The notes under the pieces: generated by a model | The model's input: the letters and a program-made list of their open reading frames with translations, nothing else | Told to the model about the DNA's origin: nothing | The model's database searches: none | Program-made: the position numbers and the translations under genes | Shown here: piece by piece, positions 16,446-25,197 of the stretch | How the letters are laid out: each line of letters begins with the position of its first letter | Position numbering within the stretch: position 1 is the stretch's first letter | From: Clostridiales bacterium | GTDB taxonomy: Bacteria; Bacillota; Clostridia; Christensenellales; Aristaeellaceae | DNA length: 64,000 nucleotides | NCBI GenBank assembly: GCA_004554085.1 | Contig: SFNY01000024.1 | Location: 1 to 64,000 of the forward strand | Direction of reading: 5' to 3'

Positions 16446-16692
16446 GCAATGATGGAGAGAGTACCCGGCAGGGGAGATGCGGTCAGAGAGCGGCGTCGCG
16501 GGCTGAGAGCGCTGCACGGATTTCCGCCGGCGAAGTTCACTCCGGAGCTTTCGCGCTGAAGCGGCAGTAGGCGCGGACGGATTCATCCTCGTTATTCGGA
16601 TGAGAGGTTTTGCGGCGCGTCCGCAAGACGAATCTGGGTGGTACAGCGAAGCTATGCTTCGCCCCTGAAGAGAGGGGGCGAGGCTTTTTCTT
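16446..16692 (+). promoter_or_regulatory. T-box riboswitch, Phe specifier
   Basis: The leader has the T-box layout. Stem I closes with GGAG (16454-16457) and CTCC (16540-16543), with AGAGTA on the 5' side of the specifier loop and TTC (16536-16538), a Phe codon, in the GAAG-TTC-A setting on the 3' side. The T-box sequence AATCTGGGTGGTACAGCG (16631-16648) is followed by an intrinsic terminator (about 16656-16691, T-rich tail). Uncharged tRNA-Phe should stabilise the antiterminator and allow pheST expression. The core TGGTACAGCG differs from the commoner TGGAACCGCG. Confidence 0.92.
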
Positions 16693-16732
16693 TGCCCCGG
16701 GCAACGATACGCATAAAGGAGAGAGACAGAAC

Positions 16733-17755
16733 ATGGAGAACAAACTTCGTGAGATCCGTGAGCGCGTGCTGAACGAGCTCAGCGAAGCGAAGGCGACCAG
16801 CCGCCTGGAGCAGATTCGCGTCAACGTCCTCGGCAAGAAGGGCGAACTGACCGGTCTGCTGCGCGGCATGGGCCAGCTCCCCGCAGAGGAGCGGCCGAAG
16901 ATGGGCCAGCTGGTGAACGACGTGCGCAAGGCCCTGGAGGAGGCGCTGGAGCAGCGCAGCGCCGAGCTGAAGGAGCGCGAGAAGCAGGCCCGCCTGGAGG
17001 CGGAAGCCGTGGACGTGACCCTGCCGGGCCCGGAGCGCAGCGCCGGTTCCCTGCACCCGATGAACATCGCCCTCAACAAGATGATCGACATCTTCGTGGG
17101 CATGGGCTACGAGGTCGTGGAGGGCCCCGAGGTGGAGTACGACCACTACAACTTCGAGCTGCTGAACATCCCGAAGAACCACCCGGCGCGCGACGCGCAG
17201 GACACCTTCTACGTGGACGACAACATCGTGCTGCGCACCCACACCTCTCCGGTGCAGGCCCGCATCATGACCACCCGCAAGCCGCCCATCCGCATCATCT
17301 GCCCGGGTCGCGTGTACCGTGCCGACGAGGCCGACGCCACCCACTCTCCGGTGTTCCATCAGATGGAGGGTCTGGTCATCGATGAGAACATCACCATGGG
17401 AGATCTGAAGGGCACGCTGGACGAGTTCGCCCGCCAGATGTACGGCGAGGGCATCTCCACCCGCTTCCGCCCGTCCTTCTTCCCCTTCACCGAGCCCTCC
17501 GCCGAGGTCGACCTCACCTGCGCCAGCTGTCGCGGCGCGGGCTGCCGCATGTGCAAGGGCACCGGCTGGATCGAGGTTCTGGGCGCGGGCATGGTCAACC
17601 CCCACGTGCTGGAGATGTGCGGCATCGATCCCACGAAGTACTCCGGCTTCGCCTTCGGCATGGGTGTGGAGCGCATTTCGCTGCTCAAGTACAACATTCC
17701 GAACCTGCGCTACCTGTACGAAAACGACCTGCGCTTCCTGACGCAGTACCGATAA
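16733..17755 (+). CDS. pheS: Phenylalanine-tRNA ligase alpha subunit
   Basis: A 340-residue class II aminoacyl-tRNA synthetase subunit holding the active site. An N-terminal coiled coil (about 1-90) is followed by the catalytic core: motif 2 in CPGRVYRADEADATHSPVFH, and motif 3 in FAFGMGVERISLLKYNIPNL. A Cys-rich patch (CASCRGAGCRMCKGTGW) is normal for this family. Together with PheT it charges tRNA-Phe as an alpha2beta2 tetramer. ATG 16733 has AAAGGAGAG upstream. Expression is controlled by the T-box before it. Confidence 0.98.
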   Translation: MENKLREIRERVLNELSEAKATSRLEQIRVNVLGKKGELTGLLRGMGQLPAEERPKMGQLVNDVRKALEEALEQRSAELKEREKQARLEAEAVDVTLPGPERSAGSLHPMNIALNKMIDIFVGMGYEVVEGPEVEYDHYNFELLNIPKNHPARDAQDTFYVDDNIVLRTHTSPVQARIMTTRKPPIRIICPGRVYRADEADATHSPVFHQMEGLVIDENITMGDLKGTLDEFARQMYGEGISTRFRPSFFPFTEPSAEVDLTCASCRGAGCRMCKGTGWIEVLGAGMVNPHVLEMCGIDPTKYSGFAFGMGVERISLLKYNIPNLRYLYENDLRFLTQYR

Positions 17756-17770
17756 GGAGGGCGACAAAGC

Positions 17771-20158
17771 ATGAAAGTTCCGATGAAATGGCTGAAGGAA
17801 TACGTTGAGATTCCGATGAACGCCGAGGAATATGCCTCCCGGATGATCATGACCGGCACCGCCGTCGAGGGCGTGGACAAGACCGGCGAGCAGTTTGACA
17901 AGGTCGTCGTGGGCTACGTCGTCTCCTGCGTGGATCATCCCAATTCCGATCACCTGCACATCTGCATGGTGGATGTGGGCGGCGAGGAGCCGATCCAGAT
18001 CGTCTGCGGCGCGCCCAACGTCCACGCGGGCATGCGCGTGGCGGCGGCGCTGGACGGCGCACACCTGCCCGGCGGCGTGAAGATCAAGAAGAGCAAGATG
18101 CGCGGCGAGGTGTCCAACGGCATGCTCTGCTCCGGCCCGGAGCTGGATGTGCCCGCTGGACTTTATCCCCACATCGGCGACGCCGGCATCATCGAGATCA
18201 CCGAGGACGTGGCCCCCGGCACCGACGTGAAGGAGGTCTTTGGTCTGGGCGACGACATCGTGGATTTCGAGATTCTGGCCAACCGCCCGGACTGCCTGAG
18301 CGTGTGGGGCCTGGCCCGCGAGAGCTCTGCAGTATTGAACGAGCACTTCGTCATGCCGGAGATCGCCGTGGAGGAGAACGGCAAGGGCAAGTTCGAGGAC
18401 TACGCCACCGTGAAGGTGCTCGATCCCGTGACCTGCCCGCGCTACTGTGCCCGCGTGATCACCAACGTGAAGATCGGCCCGTCCCCCAAGTGGATGCGCG
18501 AGTACCTCTACGGCGCGGGCGTCCGTCCCATCAACAACATCGTGGACATCACCAACTTCGTCATGCTGGAGACCGGCCATCCCATGCACGCCTTCGACCT
18601 CTCCCGGGTGAAGGATCAGACCATCGTGGTGCGCCGCGCCTACCCGGGCGAGAAGCTGACCACGCTGGACGGCAAGGAGCACATCCTCGACGAGAGCATG
18701 CTGGTCATCGCGGACAATGAGAACGCCACCGGCCTTGCAGGCATCATGGGCGGCGAGGAGTCCGAGATCGAGAATGACACCGCCTCCGTGCTCTTCGAGT
18801 GCGCCGCCTTCGAGCGCTCCAACAACCGCGTGACCGCCCGCAAGCTGGGCGTGCGCACCGAGGCCTCCGGCCGCTTCGAGAAGGGCGTGTGCCCGGCGAC
18901 CGCCATGGAAGCTCTGGAGCGCGCCTGCATGCTGGTGAACATGCTGGAGTGCGGCGACGTGGTGCCCGGCGCGTACGACAACTATCCGAACCCCTCCGAG
19001 GGCAAGACCATCGAGGCCAGCGTCAGCCGCATCTGCCGCCTGAACGGCGTGCAGGTTCCCGGCGAGACCATGGAGGACATCCTCAACCGCCTCTACATCG
19101 ACACCGAGCTCTGCGGCGACACTCTGACCTGCGAGGTTCCCGCCTTCCGTCAGGACATGGATCGCGAGGCCGACGTCGCCGAGGAAGTGCTGCGCATGTA
19201 CGGCTACGACCACATCCCGTCCACGCTGATGAACGGCGTGACCATGGCGGGCCGCCGCAGCGAGAGCATGGCCTTCAACGACCGCGTGAAGCGCGCGCTG
19301 GTGGGTATGGGTCTCTACGAGATTCTGAACTACTCCTTCATCAGCCCCAAGTGGATCGAGAACCTGGGCATTGCTGAAGATGATCCGCGCCGCAGCGCCG
19401 TGGTGCTGCGCAATCCTCTGGGCGAGGACACCTCCGTGATGCGCACCAGCATGGTTCCCTCCATGCTGAACACCATCGCCAACAACCTCAACCGCGGCAA
19501 TGCTGCGGGCAGGCTGTTCGAGCTGTCCAAGACCTTCCAGCCTGCGGGCGCTGGCGAGCTGCCGGTGGAGAAGCATGTGCTGGTGCTGGGCATGTTCGGC
19601 CCCGACGTGGACTTCTACACCGTCAAGAACGCCTGCATGTGGCTGATGCAGACCTTCGGCGTGACTCCGGCCATCGCGGTTGGCGGCGACAGCTACTACC
19701 ATCCGGGCCGCAAGGCGGTGCTCACTGTGGGGGATGTGCAGCTGGCCCAGCTGGGCGAGATTCATCCCGACGTGGCCGAGCGCTTCGGCGTCGAGGCCCG
19801 CGCGTACATCGCGGAGATCGATCTGGACGCGCTGCGCCCGCTGGAGGCCCCCCTCTACGGCGTGAAGCCCCTGCCGAAGTACCCCGCCGTCACCCGCGAC
19901 ATCGCGCTGGTGGTGGACGAAAAGGTGGGCGTGGGCACCATGCTGGAGACCATCAAAAACTCCGGTGGCAGGACGCTGGAGAGCGCGTCGCTGTTCGACA
20001 TCTACCGCGGCGAGAAGCTGGGCGCGAATAAGAAGTCCGTGGCCTACGCCCTGTCCTTCCGCGCGTCCGACCGCACCCTCACCGACGAGGAGATCGCCGG
20101 TTCCATGGCGAAGATCCTCAAGGCTGTCGAGGCCGAGTACGGCGCGGAGCTGCGCTAA
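17771..20158 (+). CDS. pheT: Phenylalanine-tRNA ligase beta subunit
   Basis: A 795-residue partner of PheS. The tRNA-binding OB domain is near residues 40-150 (VVGYVVSCVDHPNSDHLHIC), the B3/B4 editing domain about 205-375, the B5 domain about 400-475, and the C-terminal ferredoxin-fold anticodon-binding domain about 700-795 (PKYPAVTRDIALVVDEKVGV). AAGGAGGG lies before the ATG, 15 bases after pheS. Length is normal for the family. Confidence 0.98.
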   Translation: MKVPMKWLKEYVEIPMNAEEYASRMIMTGTAVEGVDKTGEQFDKVVVGYVVSCVDHPNSDHLHICMVDVGGEEPIQIVCGAPNVHAGMRVAAALDGAHLPGGVKIKKSKMRGEVSNGMLCSGPELDVPAGLYPHIGDAGIIEITEDVAPGTDVKEVFGLGDDIVDFEILANRPDCLSVWGLARESSAVLNEHFVMPEIAVEENGKGKFEDYATVKVLDPVTCPRYCARVITNVKIGPSPKWMREYLYGAGVRPINNIVDITNFVMLETGHPMHAFDLSRVKDQTIVVRRAYPGEKLTTLDGKEHILDESMLVIADNENATGLAGIMGGEESEIENDTASVLFECAAFERSNNRVTARKLGVRTEASGRFEKGVCPATAMEALERACMLVNMLECGDVVPGAYDNYPNPSEGKTIEASVSRICRLNGVQVPGETMEDILNRLYIDTELCGDTLTCEVPAFRQDMDREADVAEEVLRMYGYDHIPSTLMNGVTMAGRRSESMAFNDRVKRALVGMGLYEILNYSFISPKWIENLGIAEDDPRRSAVVLRNPLGEDTSVMRTSMVPSMLNTIANNLNRGNAAGRLFELSKTFQPAGAGELPVEKHVLVLGMFGPDVDFYTVKNACMWLMQTFGVTPAIAVGGDSYYHPGRKAVLTVGDVQLAQLGEIHPDVAERFGVEARAYIAEIDLDALRPLEAPLYGVKPLPKYPAVTRDIALVVDEKVGVGTMLETIKNSGGRTLESASLFDIYRGEKLGANKKSVAYALSFRASDRTLTDEEIAGSMAKILKAVEAEYGAELR

Positions 20159-20175
20159 ACCAAAGTTGATATCCT

Positions 20176-20210
20176 GCGCCGCCATCGCTTCAACGGTGGC
20201 GGCGCGCTTT
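20176..20210 (+). terminator. Terminator after pheT
   Basis: An 8-bp GC stem (20176-20183 with 20198-20205) followed by GCTTT. The T run is short, so some readthrough into sfsA is likely. Confidence 0.65.
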
Positions 20211-20227
20211 GTCCATGGAGAATCGCA

Positions 20228-20926
20228 ATGCAATACGAAAACATCTGCCGGGGAAGCTTCATCTCCCGCCCGAACCGCTTCATCGCCGTGGTGGAGATCG
20301 ACGGCGTTCAACAGCGCGTCCATGTGAAGAACACCGGGCGCTGCGCCGAGCTGCTGGTTCCGGGCAACACGGTCTATCTGGAGAGGAGCGCGAACCCGAA
20401 CCGCAAGACCGCCTACGATCTGATTGCGGTGGAGAAGCGCGCGCCGGAGGGCTCGAGGCTTGTCAACATGGATTCCATGGCCCCCAACCGGGCGGCGGGG
20501 GAGTGGCTGTCGGCGGGCGGTCTGGGCGCGATCGAAAACCTGCGCGCCGAGGCGACCATCGGCGACTCCCGCTTCGATTTCGCAGGAGAGCAGGACGGCC
20601 GCCGGGTGGTGATCGAGGTCAAGGGCTGCACGCTGGAGGAAAACGGCATCGCGCGCTTTCCCGACGCGCCCACGCTGCGGGGCGTGAAGCACCTGCGGGG
20701 TCTTACGGCGCTCGCACGGCAGGGTTGCCGCTGCGCGGTGCTGATCGTGATCCAGATGAAGGGTGTGCGCGTGTTCCAGCCCAACTGGGTGACCCAGCCC
20801 GAATTCGGCGAGGCGCTGATCGAGGCCCGGGACGCGGGCGTGGAGATCATCGCCCTGGACTGCCGGGTGGTTCCCGGAACCGTCGAGATCGACGCGTATG
20901 TTCCGGTGGATCTGTCCCGACCATAG
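20228..20926 (+). CDS. sfsA: SfsA family DNA/RNA nuclease-like protein
   Basis: A 232-residue protein of the sugar fermentation stimulation (SfsA) family. The N-terminal OB-like part has FIAVVEIDGVQQRVHVKNTG and GRCAELLVPG; the C-terminal part has the nuclease-like core RFDFAGEQDG...VVIEVKGCTLEENGIARFPD. SfsA was first linked to maltose metabolism in E. coli, but its fold resembles restriction-type nucleases. GGAG precedes the ATG. Nothing around it explains its role. Confidence 0.93.
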   Translation: MQYENICRGSFISRPNRFIAVVEIDGVQQRVHVKNTGRCAELLVPGNTVYLERSANPNRKTAYDLIAVEKRAPEGSRLVNMDSMAPNRAAGEWLSAGGLGAIENLRAEATIGDSRFDFAGEQDGRRVVIEVKGCTLEENGIARFPDAPTLRGVKHLRGLTALARQGCRCAVLIVIQMKGVRVFQPNWVTQPEFGEALIEARDAGVEIIALDCRVVPGTVEIDAYVPVDLSRP

Positions 20927-20946
20927 AATCGCCTGAAAATCCCGCC

Positions 20947-20975
20947 TTGACGGGAATTGTTAAGTATTGTATAAT
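20947..20975 (+). promoter_or_regulatory. Promoter of the FAD-protein gene
   Basis: TTGACG (20947-20952), 17 bases, perfect TATAAT (20970-20975). About 100 bases of untranslated leader follow. Confidence 0.85.
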
Positions 20976-20980
20976 GAGGT

Positions 20981-21053
20981 ATGGGCCTTGACGAGGTCCA
21001 TGGCCATAATACAATGCGCAGATGGGTCGTCAGGAGACTGGCGGCCCGTTTTA
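20981..21053 (+). promoter_or_regulatory. Two-hairpin leader ending in a terminator-like stem
   Basis: Hairpin 1 pairs ATGGGCC (20981-20987) with GGTCCAT (20995-21001). Hairpin 2 pairs 21024-21033 with 21038-21047 around the loop GAGA and is followed by GTTTTA. The second looks like an intrinsic terminator placed before the gene, so this leader may be an attenuator. It does not match a riboswitch class I know. Confidence 0.55.
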
Positions 21054-21079
21054 TGCGTTGAAATCAAGGAGAAATATTC

Positions 21080-22483
21080 ATGAAAACCGACGTTGTCATC
21101 ATCGGCGCAGGCCCGGCCGGCATCTTTACCGCTCTGGAGCTGATCCGCAAAGGCAGCAAAAAGAAGATCACCATCTGTGAGAAGGGCGCGGCCATCGAGA
21201 ACCGCCGCTGCCCCAAATCCAAGACCCGCCAGTGCGTGAACTGCAAGCCCTACTGCCACATCACCACCGGTTTTTCCGGTGCGGGCGCGTTTTCCGACGG
21301 CAAGCTGTCGCTGTCCTGCGAGGTGGGCGGCGATCTGCCCAGCCTGATCGGCGAGGATCTGGCTCAGGAGACCATCAATTATGCCGATTCCATCTATCTG
21401 GAGTTCGGTGCGGACACCCATGTGGAGGGCGTGGGCAACAGCGAGGAGGTCAAGCAGATTCGCGCAAGGGCGATTCAGGCGGGCCTGAAGCTGGTGGACT
21501 GCCCGATCCGCCACCTGGGCACCGAGAAGGCCCAGCAGATCTACTATGCCATCGAGCAGTATCTGCTCAGCAACGGCGTGGAGATTCTCTTCGGCTGCGA
21601 GTGCCGGAACCTCATTCTGGAGGACGGCGTGTGCAGGGGCGTACAGGTGGTGTGCAAGGGCGAAGAACTTGAAATCTTCGCGGAGCGCACCGTGGTCGCC
21701 ACGGGACGTCGCGGCGCGGACTGGCTGGAGCGCATCTGCGCCGAGCACAACATCGCCCATCAGCCCGGCACCGTGGACATCGGCGTGCGCGTGGAGTGCC
21801 GCAACGAGATCATGGAGAAGGTCAACGAGGTGCTCTACGAGTCCAAGCTGATCGGCTATCCCAAGCCCTTCAAGAACAAGGTGCGCACCTTCTGCCAGAA
21901 CCCCGGCGGCTTCGTCAGTCAGGAGAACTACGACAACAACCTTGCCGTGGTCAATGGCCACTCCTACAAGGATCTGAAGTCCAACAACACGAATTTGTCC
22001 ATCCTCTGCTCCCACAACTTCTCCGTGCCCTTCAACCAGCCTATCGCCTACGCCCAGAAGGTGGGCGAGCTGACGAACATGCTGGGCGCGGGCCACATTC
22101 TGGTGCAGCGCTTCGGCGACATTCTGGACGGCAAGCGCACCTGGCAGAAGGAGCTGGCCCAGTCCAACGTCAAGCCCACGCTGCCGGACGCGGTCGCGGG
22201 CGACATCACCGCGGCCATGCCCTACCGGGCCATGACCAACATCATCAACTTCATCCAGGCCATGGACCACGTGGTGCCGGGCTTCGCCAGCTACGAGACG
22301 CTGCTCTATTCCCCGGAGCTCAAGTTCTACTCCAACCGGGTGAAGATGGACGAAAACTTCACCACCTCCATTAAGGGCCTGCACTGTCTGGGCGACTCCA
22401 GCGGCTGGACGCGGGGCCTGATGATGGCCAGCGTCATGGGCGTGCTCATGGGCCGGAAGATCGCCGGGGAGGAAAACGCATAA
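21080..22483 (+). CDS. FAD-dependent dehydrogenase-like protein (COG2509 type)
   Basis: A 467-residue flavoprotein. The FAD-binding dinucleotide motif is VVIIGAGPAGIFTALELI at residues 5-22. The stretch CPKSKTRQCVNCKPYCHITTG (five Cys) and FSGAGAFSDGKLSL are hallmarks of the 'NAD(FAD)-utilizing dehydrogenase' family with no firm biochemistry. Late in the protein, GLHCLGDSSGWTRGLMMAS is the second FAD contact. A Cys-rich patch may hold a metal or redox pair. Its leader may be attenuated. Confidence 0.85.
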   Translation: MKTDVVIIGAGPAGIFTALELIRKGSKKKITICEKGAAIENRRCPKSKTRQCVNCKPYCHITTGFSGAGAFSDGKLSLSCEVGGDLPSLIGEDLAQETINYADSIYLEFGADTHVEGVGNSEEVKQIRARAIQAGLKLVDCPIRHLGTEKAQQIYYAIEQYLLSNGVEILFGCECRNLILEDGVCRGVQVVCKGEELEIFAERTVVATGRRGADWLERICAEHNIAHQPGTVDIGVRVECRNEIMEKVNEVLYESKLIGYPKPFKNKVRTFCQNPGGFVSQENYDNNLAVVNGHSYKDLKSNNTNLSILCSHNFSVPFNQPIAYAQKVGELTNMLGAGHILVQRFGDILDGKRTWQKELAQSNVKPTLPDAVAGDITAAMPYRAMTNIINFIQAMDHVVPGFASYETLLYSPELKFYSNRVKMDENFTTSIKGLHCLGDSSGWTRGLMMASVMGVLMGRKIAGEENA

Positions 22484-22510
22484 AAATTCTCGGAAATATG
22501 TAAAAAACAC

Positions 22511-22539
22511 TGGAAACTTGCGGCGCGCTGCGCTATAAT
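22511..22539 (+). promoter_or_regulatory. Promoter of the SDR gene
   Basis: TGGAAA (22511-22516), 17 bases, perfect TATAAT (22534-22539). Confidence 0.75.
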
Positions 22540-22575
22540 GAAATTACCATATTTGTGGAAAAGGATGTGTTACCC

Positions 22576-23451
22576 ATGATCGATATGAGCAAGTGGCAGC
22601 AGATTGCCAAGGAAAAGATACACGTTCGCCCCGCGACCCAGGGCCGCCTGTCTGGCAAGATCGCCATCGTCACCGGCGCAGCCCAGGGCTTCGGCAAGGG
22701 CATCGCTGAGGAGCTGTACGCCGAGGGCGCCATCGTCGGCATCGCCGATATGAACGTGGCCGGCGCCGAGGCCGTGGCCAAGGAGCTGGGCGAGTACGCC
22801 TTCGCCATCGAGGTCAACGTCACCAGCGAGGAATCCGTCGCGAAGATGGTGCAGGACACCGTTGAGAAGTGGGGCGGTCTGGACATCCTGGTCAGCAACG
22901 CGGGCGTGGCCAAGGCGGGCAACCTGCTGGAGCTGGAGAAGAACACCTTCGACTTCGTCACCAACATCAACTACACCGGCTACTTCCTCTGCGCGAAGTA
23001 CGCCGCCGCCATCATGGAGGCCCAGCACGAGGCGGATCCCGAGGCCTTCTTCGACATCATCACCATCAACTCCAAGTCCGGTCTGGAGGGCAGCAAGAAC
23101 AACTACGCCTACGCCGGATCCAAGTTCGGCGGCATTGGACTTACCCAGTCCTTCGCGCTGGAGCTGTGCCCCTACAACATCAAGGTCAACGCCATCTGCC
23201 CCGGCAACTACCTGGACGGCCCGCTGTGGTCCGACCCGGAGCGCGGCCTGTTCGTGCAGTACCTGAACGCGGGCAAGGTTCCCGGCGCAAAGACCGTCGA
23301 GGACGTGCGCAAGTACTACATGTCCAAGGTTCCCATGAACCGCGGCTGCTTCCCGAAGGACGTGGCGCGCGCCATCTTCTACTGCGTGGAGCAGAAGTAT
23401 GAGACCGGCCAGGCCATCCCGGTGACCGGCGGCCAGGTCATGCTGAAGTAA
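22576..23451 (+). CDS. Short-chain dehydrogenase/reductase
   Basis: A 291-residue SDR. The nucleotide-binding Gly motif is VTGAAQGFGKGIAEEL (about residues 31-46), NAG follows in LVSNAGVAKAG, and the catalytic Ser, Tyr and Lys lie in TINSKSG and YAYAGSKFGG. The overall wording, including CPGNYLDGPLW, resembles sorbitol-6-phosphate 2-dehydrogenases and related polyol dehydrogenases, but no sugar operon is near. AAAAGGATG precedes ATG 22576. It is a single-gene unit with its own promoter and terminator. Confidence 0.9.
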   Translation: MIDMSKWQQIAKEKIHVRPATQGRLSGKIAIVTGAAQGFGKGIAEELYAEGAIVGIADMNVAGAEAVAKELGEYAFAIEVNVTSEESVAKMVQDTVEKWGGLDILVSNAGVAKAGNLLELEKNTFDFVTNINYTGYFLCAKYAAAIMEAQHEADPEAFFDIITINSKSGLEGSKNNYAYAGSKFGGIGLTQSFALELCPYNIKVNAICPGNYLDGPLWSDPERGLFVQYLNAGKVPGAKTVEDVRKYYMSKVPMNRGCFPKDVARAIFYCVEQKYETGQAIPVTGGQVMLK

Positions 23452-23472
23452 TTCAGGATTGAACGCATCCAA

Positions 23473-23506
23473 CGGGGGCGGCGGCTTTCAGCGCGCCCCC
23501 GCTTTT
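23473..23506 (+). terminator. Terminator after the SDR gene
   Basis: A perfect 8-bp GC stem (23473-23480 with 23494-23501) followed by CTTTTC. Confidence 0.8.
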
Positions 23507-23529
23507 CTACTTATAAGGAGGGGAGACCC

Positions 23530-24660
23530 ATGGATTGTAGCTTTGTGGAGGCCATGCCCAAGCTGGGCTTCGGCTACATGCGCCTGCCGATGAAGGACGG
23601 CGAGATCGACGTCGAGCAGTGCTGTGCAATGACGGACCTGTTTCTGGAGCGGGGCTTCAAGTACTTTGACACCTCCTGGTTCTACGGCCATGGCACGTCC
23701 GAGCGCACCATGAAGACCTGCCTGGTGGACCGCCACCCCCGCGAGAGCTTCTACATCGCGGACAAGCTGCCGGCCTGGGGCGGTGCAAAGACCGCCGAGG
23801 AAGCCCAGGGCATGTTCTATGAGTCCCTCGAGCGCACCGGCGCGGGCTACTTCGACTTCTTCCTGCTGCACAACCTGGGCGAGGGCCGCACGAAGTACTT
23901 CGACAAGTTCGACATCTGGAACTTCCTTCAGGCGCGCAAGGCCGAGGGCCTGATTCATCACCTGGGCTTCTCCTTCCACGACAAGGCCGAGGTGCTGGAC
24001 GGCATCCTCATCGCCCACCCGGAGATGGAGTTCGTGCAGCTCCAGATCAACTACGCCGACTGGGAGAGCAATTCCATCGAATCCCGCAAGTGCCTGGAGG
24101 TTGCCCGCAGGCACAATAAGCCGGTGATCGTCATGGAGCCGGTGAAGGGAGGCATTCTGGCCAATCCTCCCGAGGAGGCGAAGGACGTGCTGCGCGCTGT
24201 GAACCCGGACGCGTCCTTCCCGTCCTGGGCGATTCGCTTTGCCGCGTCCCAGGAGGGCGTGCTCACCGTGCTCTCCGGCATGTCCACGCTGGAGCAGGTG
24301 GAGGACAACACCGCCTACATGCAGGACTTCCAGCCGCTGGACGCGCGGGAGATGGAAGCCATCGATCAGGCCCGGCAGATCATCGCCTCGAAGCCCTCGG
24401 TGCCCTGCACCGCCTGCTGGTACTGTGCCAAGGGCTGTCCGGCGCACATCGCCATCCCGAACCTGTTCATGTGCGCGAACCTCTATCTGAACTTCGGCAA
24501 CCTGGCCTTCGCCAGAAGCAAGTACAACTTCAATACCACCGGCCAGAATCTGGGCAGGGCCTCGGACTGTCTCCAGTGCGGCAGGTGCGAACGGGTTTGT
24601 CCCCAGCACATCCACATCCGCGAGGAGCTTGCCAAGCTGGTGGAGCTGTTTGAAAAGTAA
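23530..24660 (+). CDS. Aldo/keto reductase with C-terminal 4Fe-4S ferredoxin domain
   Basis: A 376-residue fusion. The AKR barrel (about 1-285) has LGFGYMRLP, FDTSWFYGHGTSE (Asp and catalytic Tyr) and FFLLHNLGEG. The C-terminal 90 residues hold two 4Fe-4S clusters, CTACWYCAKGCP and CLQCGRCERVCP. Clostridial members of this family are found widely and probably couple NAD(P)H or ferredoxin to carbonyl reduction; no substrate is established. ATAAGGAGGG precedes the ATG. Confidence 0.93.
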   Translation: MDCSFVEAMPKLGFGYMRLPMKDGEIDVEQCCAMTDLFLERGFKYFDTSWFYGHGTSERTMKTCLVDRHPRESFYIADKLPAWGGAKTAEEAQGMFYESLERTGAGYFDFFLLHNLGEGRTKYFDKFDIWNFLQARKAEGLIHHLGFSFHDKAEVLDGILIAHPEMEFVQLQINYADWESNSIESRKCLEVARRHNKPVIVMEPVKGGILANPPEEAKDVLRAVNPDASFPSWAIRFAASQEGVLTVLSGMSTLEQVEDNTAYMQDFQPLDAREMEAIDQARQIIASKPSVPCTACWYCAKGCPAHIAIPNLFMCANLYLNFGNLAFARSKYNFNTTGQNLGRASDCLQCGRCERVCPQHIHIREELAKLVELFEK

Positions 24661-24677
24661 ATCCATGGATCGACATT

Positions 24678-24710
24678 GCGCCTTCGGAGAAAATTTCCGG
24701 GGCGCTTTTG
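24678..24710 (+). terminator. Terminator after the AKR gene
   Basis: GCGCC (24678-24682) pairs with GGCGC (24701-24705) with a further CGGA/TCCG inside, followed by TTTTG. Confidence 0.7.
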
Positions 24711-24745
24711 CATGCGGAAAAATTCGCAAAAATTGCATTTCCCTA

Positions 24746-24774
24746 TTGACGGATGCAATGCTGCGGCATATAAT
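24746..24774 (+). promoter_or_regulatory. Promoter of the metal-efflux operon
   Basis: TTGACG (24746-24751), 17 bases, perfect TATAAT (24769-24774). Confidence 0.88.
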
Positions 24775-24781
24775 AAACGCA

Positions 24782-24795
24782 TGAGCAATTGTTCA
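24782..24795. promoter_or_regulatory. ArsR/CadC-type operator
   Basis: The near-palindrome TGAGCAATTGTTCA (one mismatched pair) sits at the transcription start point and is extended by AATG, as in operators of the ArsR/SmtB family. A repressor here would block polymerase, so the ArsR gene just downstream is probably autoregulated. Confidence 0.75.
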
Positions 24796-24817
24796 AATGT
24801 TTGTTGGAGGTGAGCGC

Positions 24818-25180
24818 ATGTTCGATCCCAACGGCGTGGAGCGCTGCGACGAGCACTGCACCCATGCTGCGATCATCCGGCGGGTGGAGCCGGACATGCC
24901 GGAGGAGGAGAAGCTCTACGATCTGGCGGAGCTGTTCAAGATCTTCGGCGACACCACGCGCATCCGCATTCTGTACGTGCTGTTTGAGGCGGAGATGTGC
25001 GTGTGCGACATCGCGGAGGTGCTGAGCATGACCCAGTCGGCGATCTCCCATCAGCTGCGGCTGCTGAAGCAGGCGAAGCTGGTGAAGAACCGCCGGGAGG
25101 GCAAGACGGTCTATTATTCGCTGGCGGACGATCATGTGCGCACGATCATCGACCAGGGCATGGAACACATCGAGGAATGA
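24818..25180 (+). CDS. cadC: CadC-type ArsR family metal sensor
   Basis: A 120-residue winged-helix repressor. The alpha-3 metal site EMCVCDIAEV matches the ELCVCD site of CadC, and the N-terminal CDEHC supplies extra thiols as in CadC. The alpha-5 helix has Asp, His, His and Glu in DDHVRTIIDQGMEHIEE at the spacing of the zinc site in CadC/CzrA. The recognition helix is MTQSAISHQLRLLKQAKL. It should release DNA on Cd, Pb or Zn. TTGGAGGTG fits ATG 24818. Confidence 0.9.
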   Translation: MFDPNGVERCDEHCTHAAIIRRVEPDMPEEEKLYDLAELFKIFGDTTRIRILYVLFEAEMCVCDIAEVLSMTQSAISHQLRLLKQAKLVKNRREGKTVYYSLADDHVRTIIDQGMEHIEE

Positions 25181-25197
25181 CGGGGGAGGAAGGACAA

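Noticed and set aside
16652..20692. A 1346-codon open frame antisense to pheS-pheT-sfsA
   Set aside because: It is a GC-rich shadow frame: its protein is His/Ala/Val/Gly-rich without domains, has no ribosome binding site, and lies opposite three firmly identified genes.
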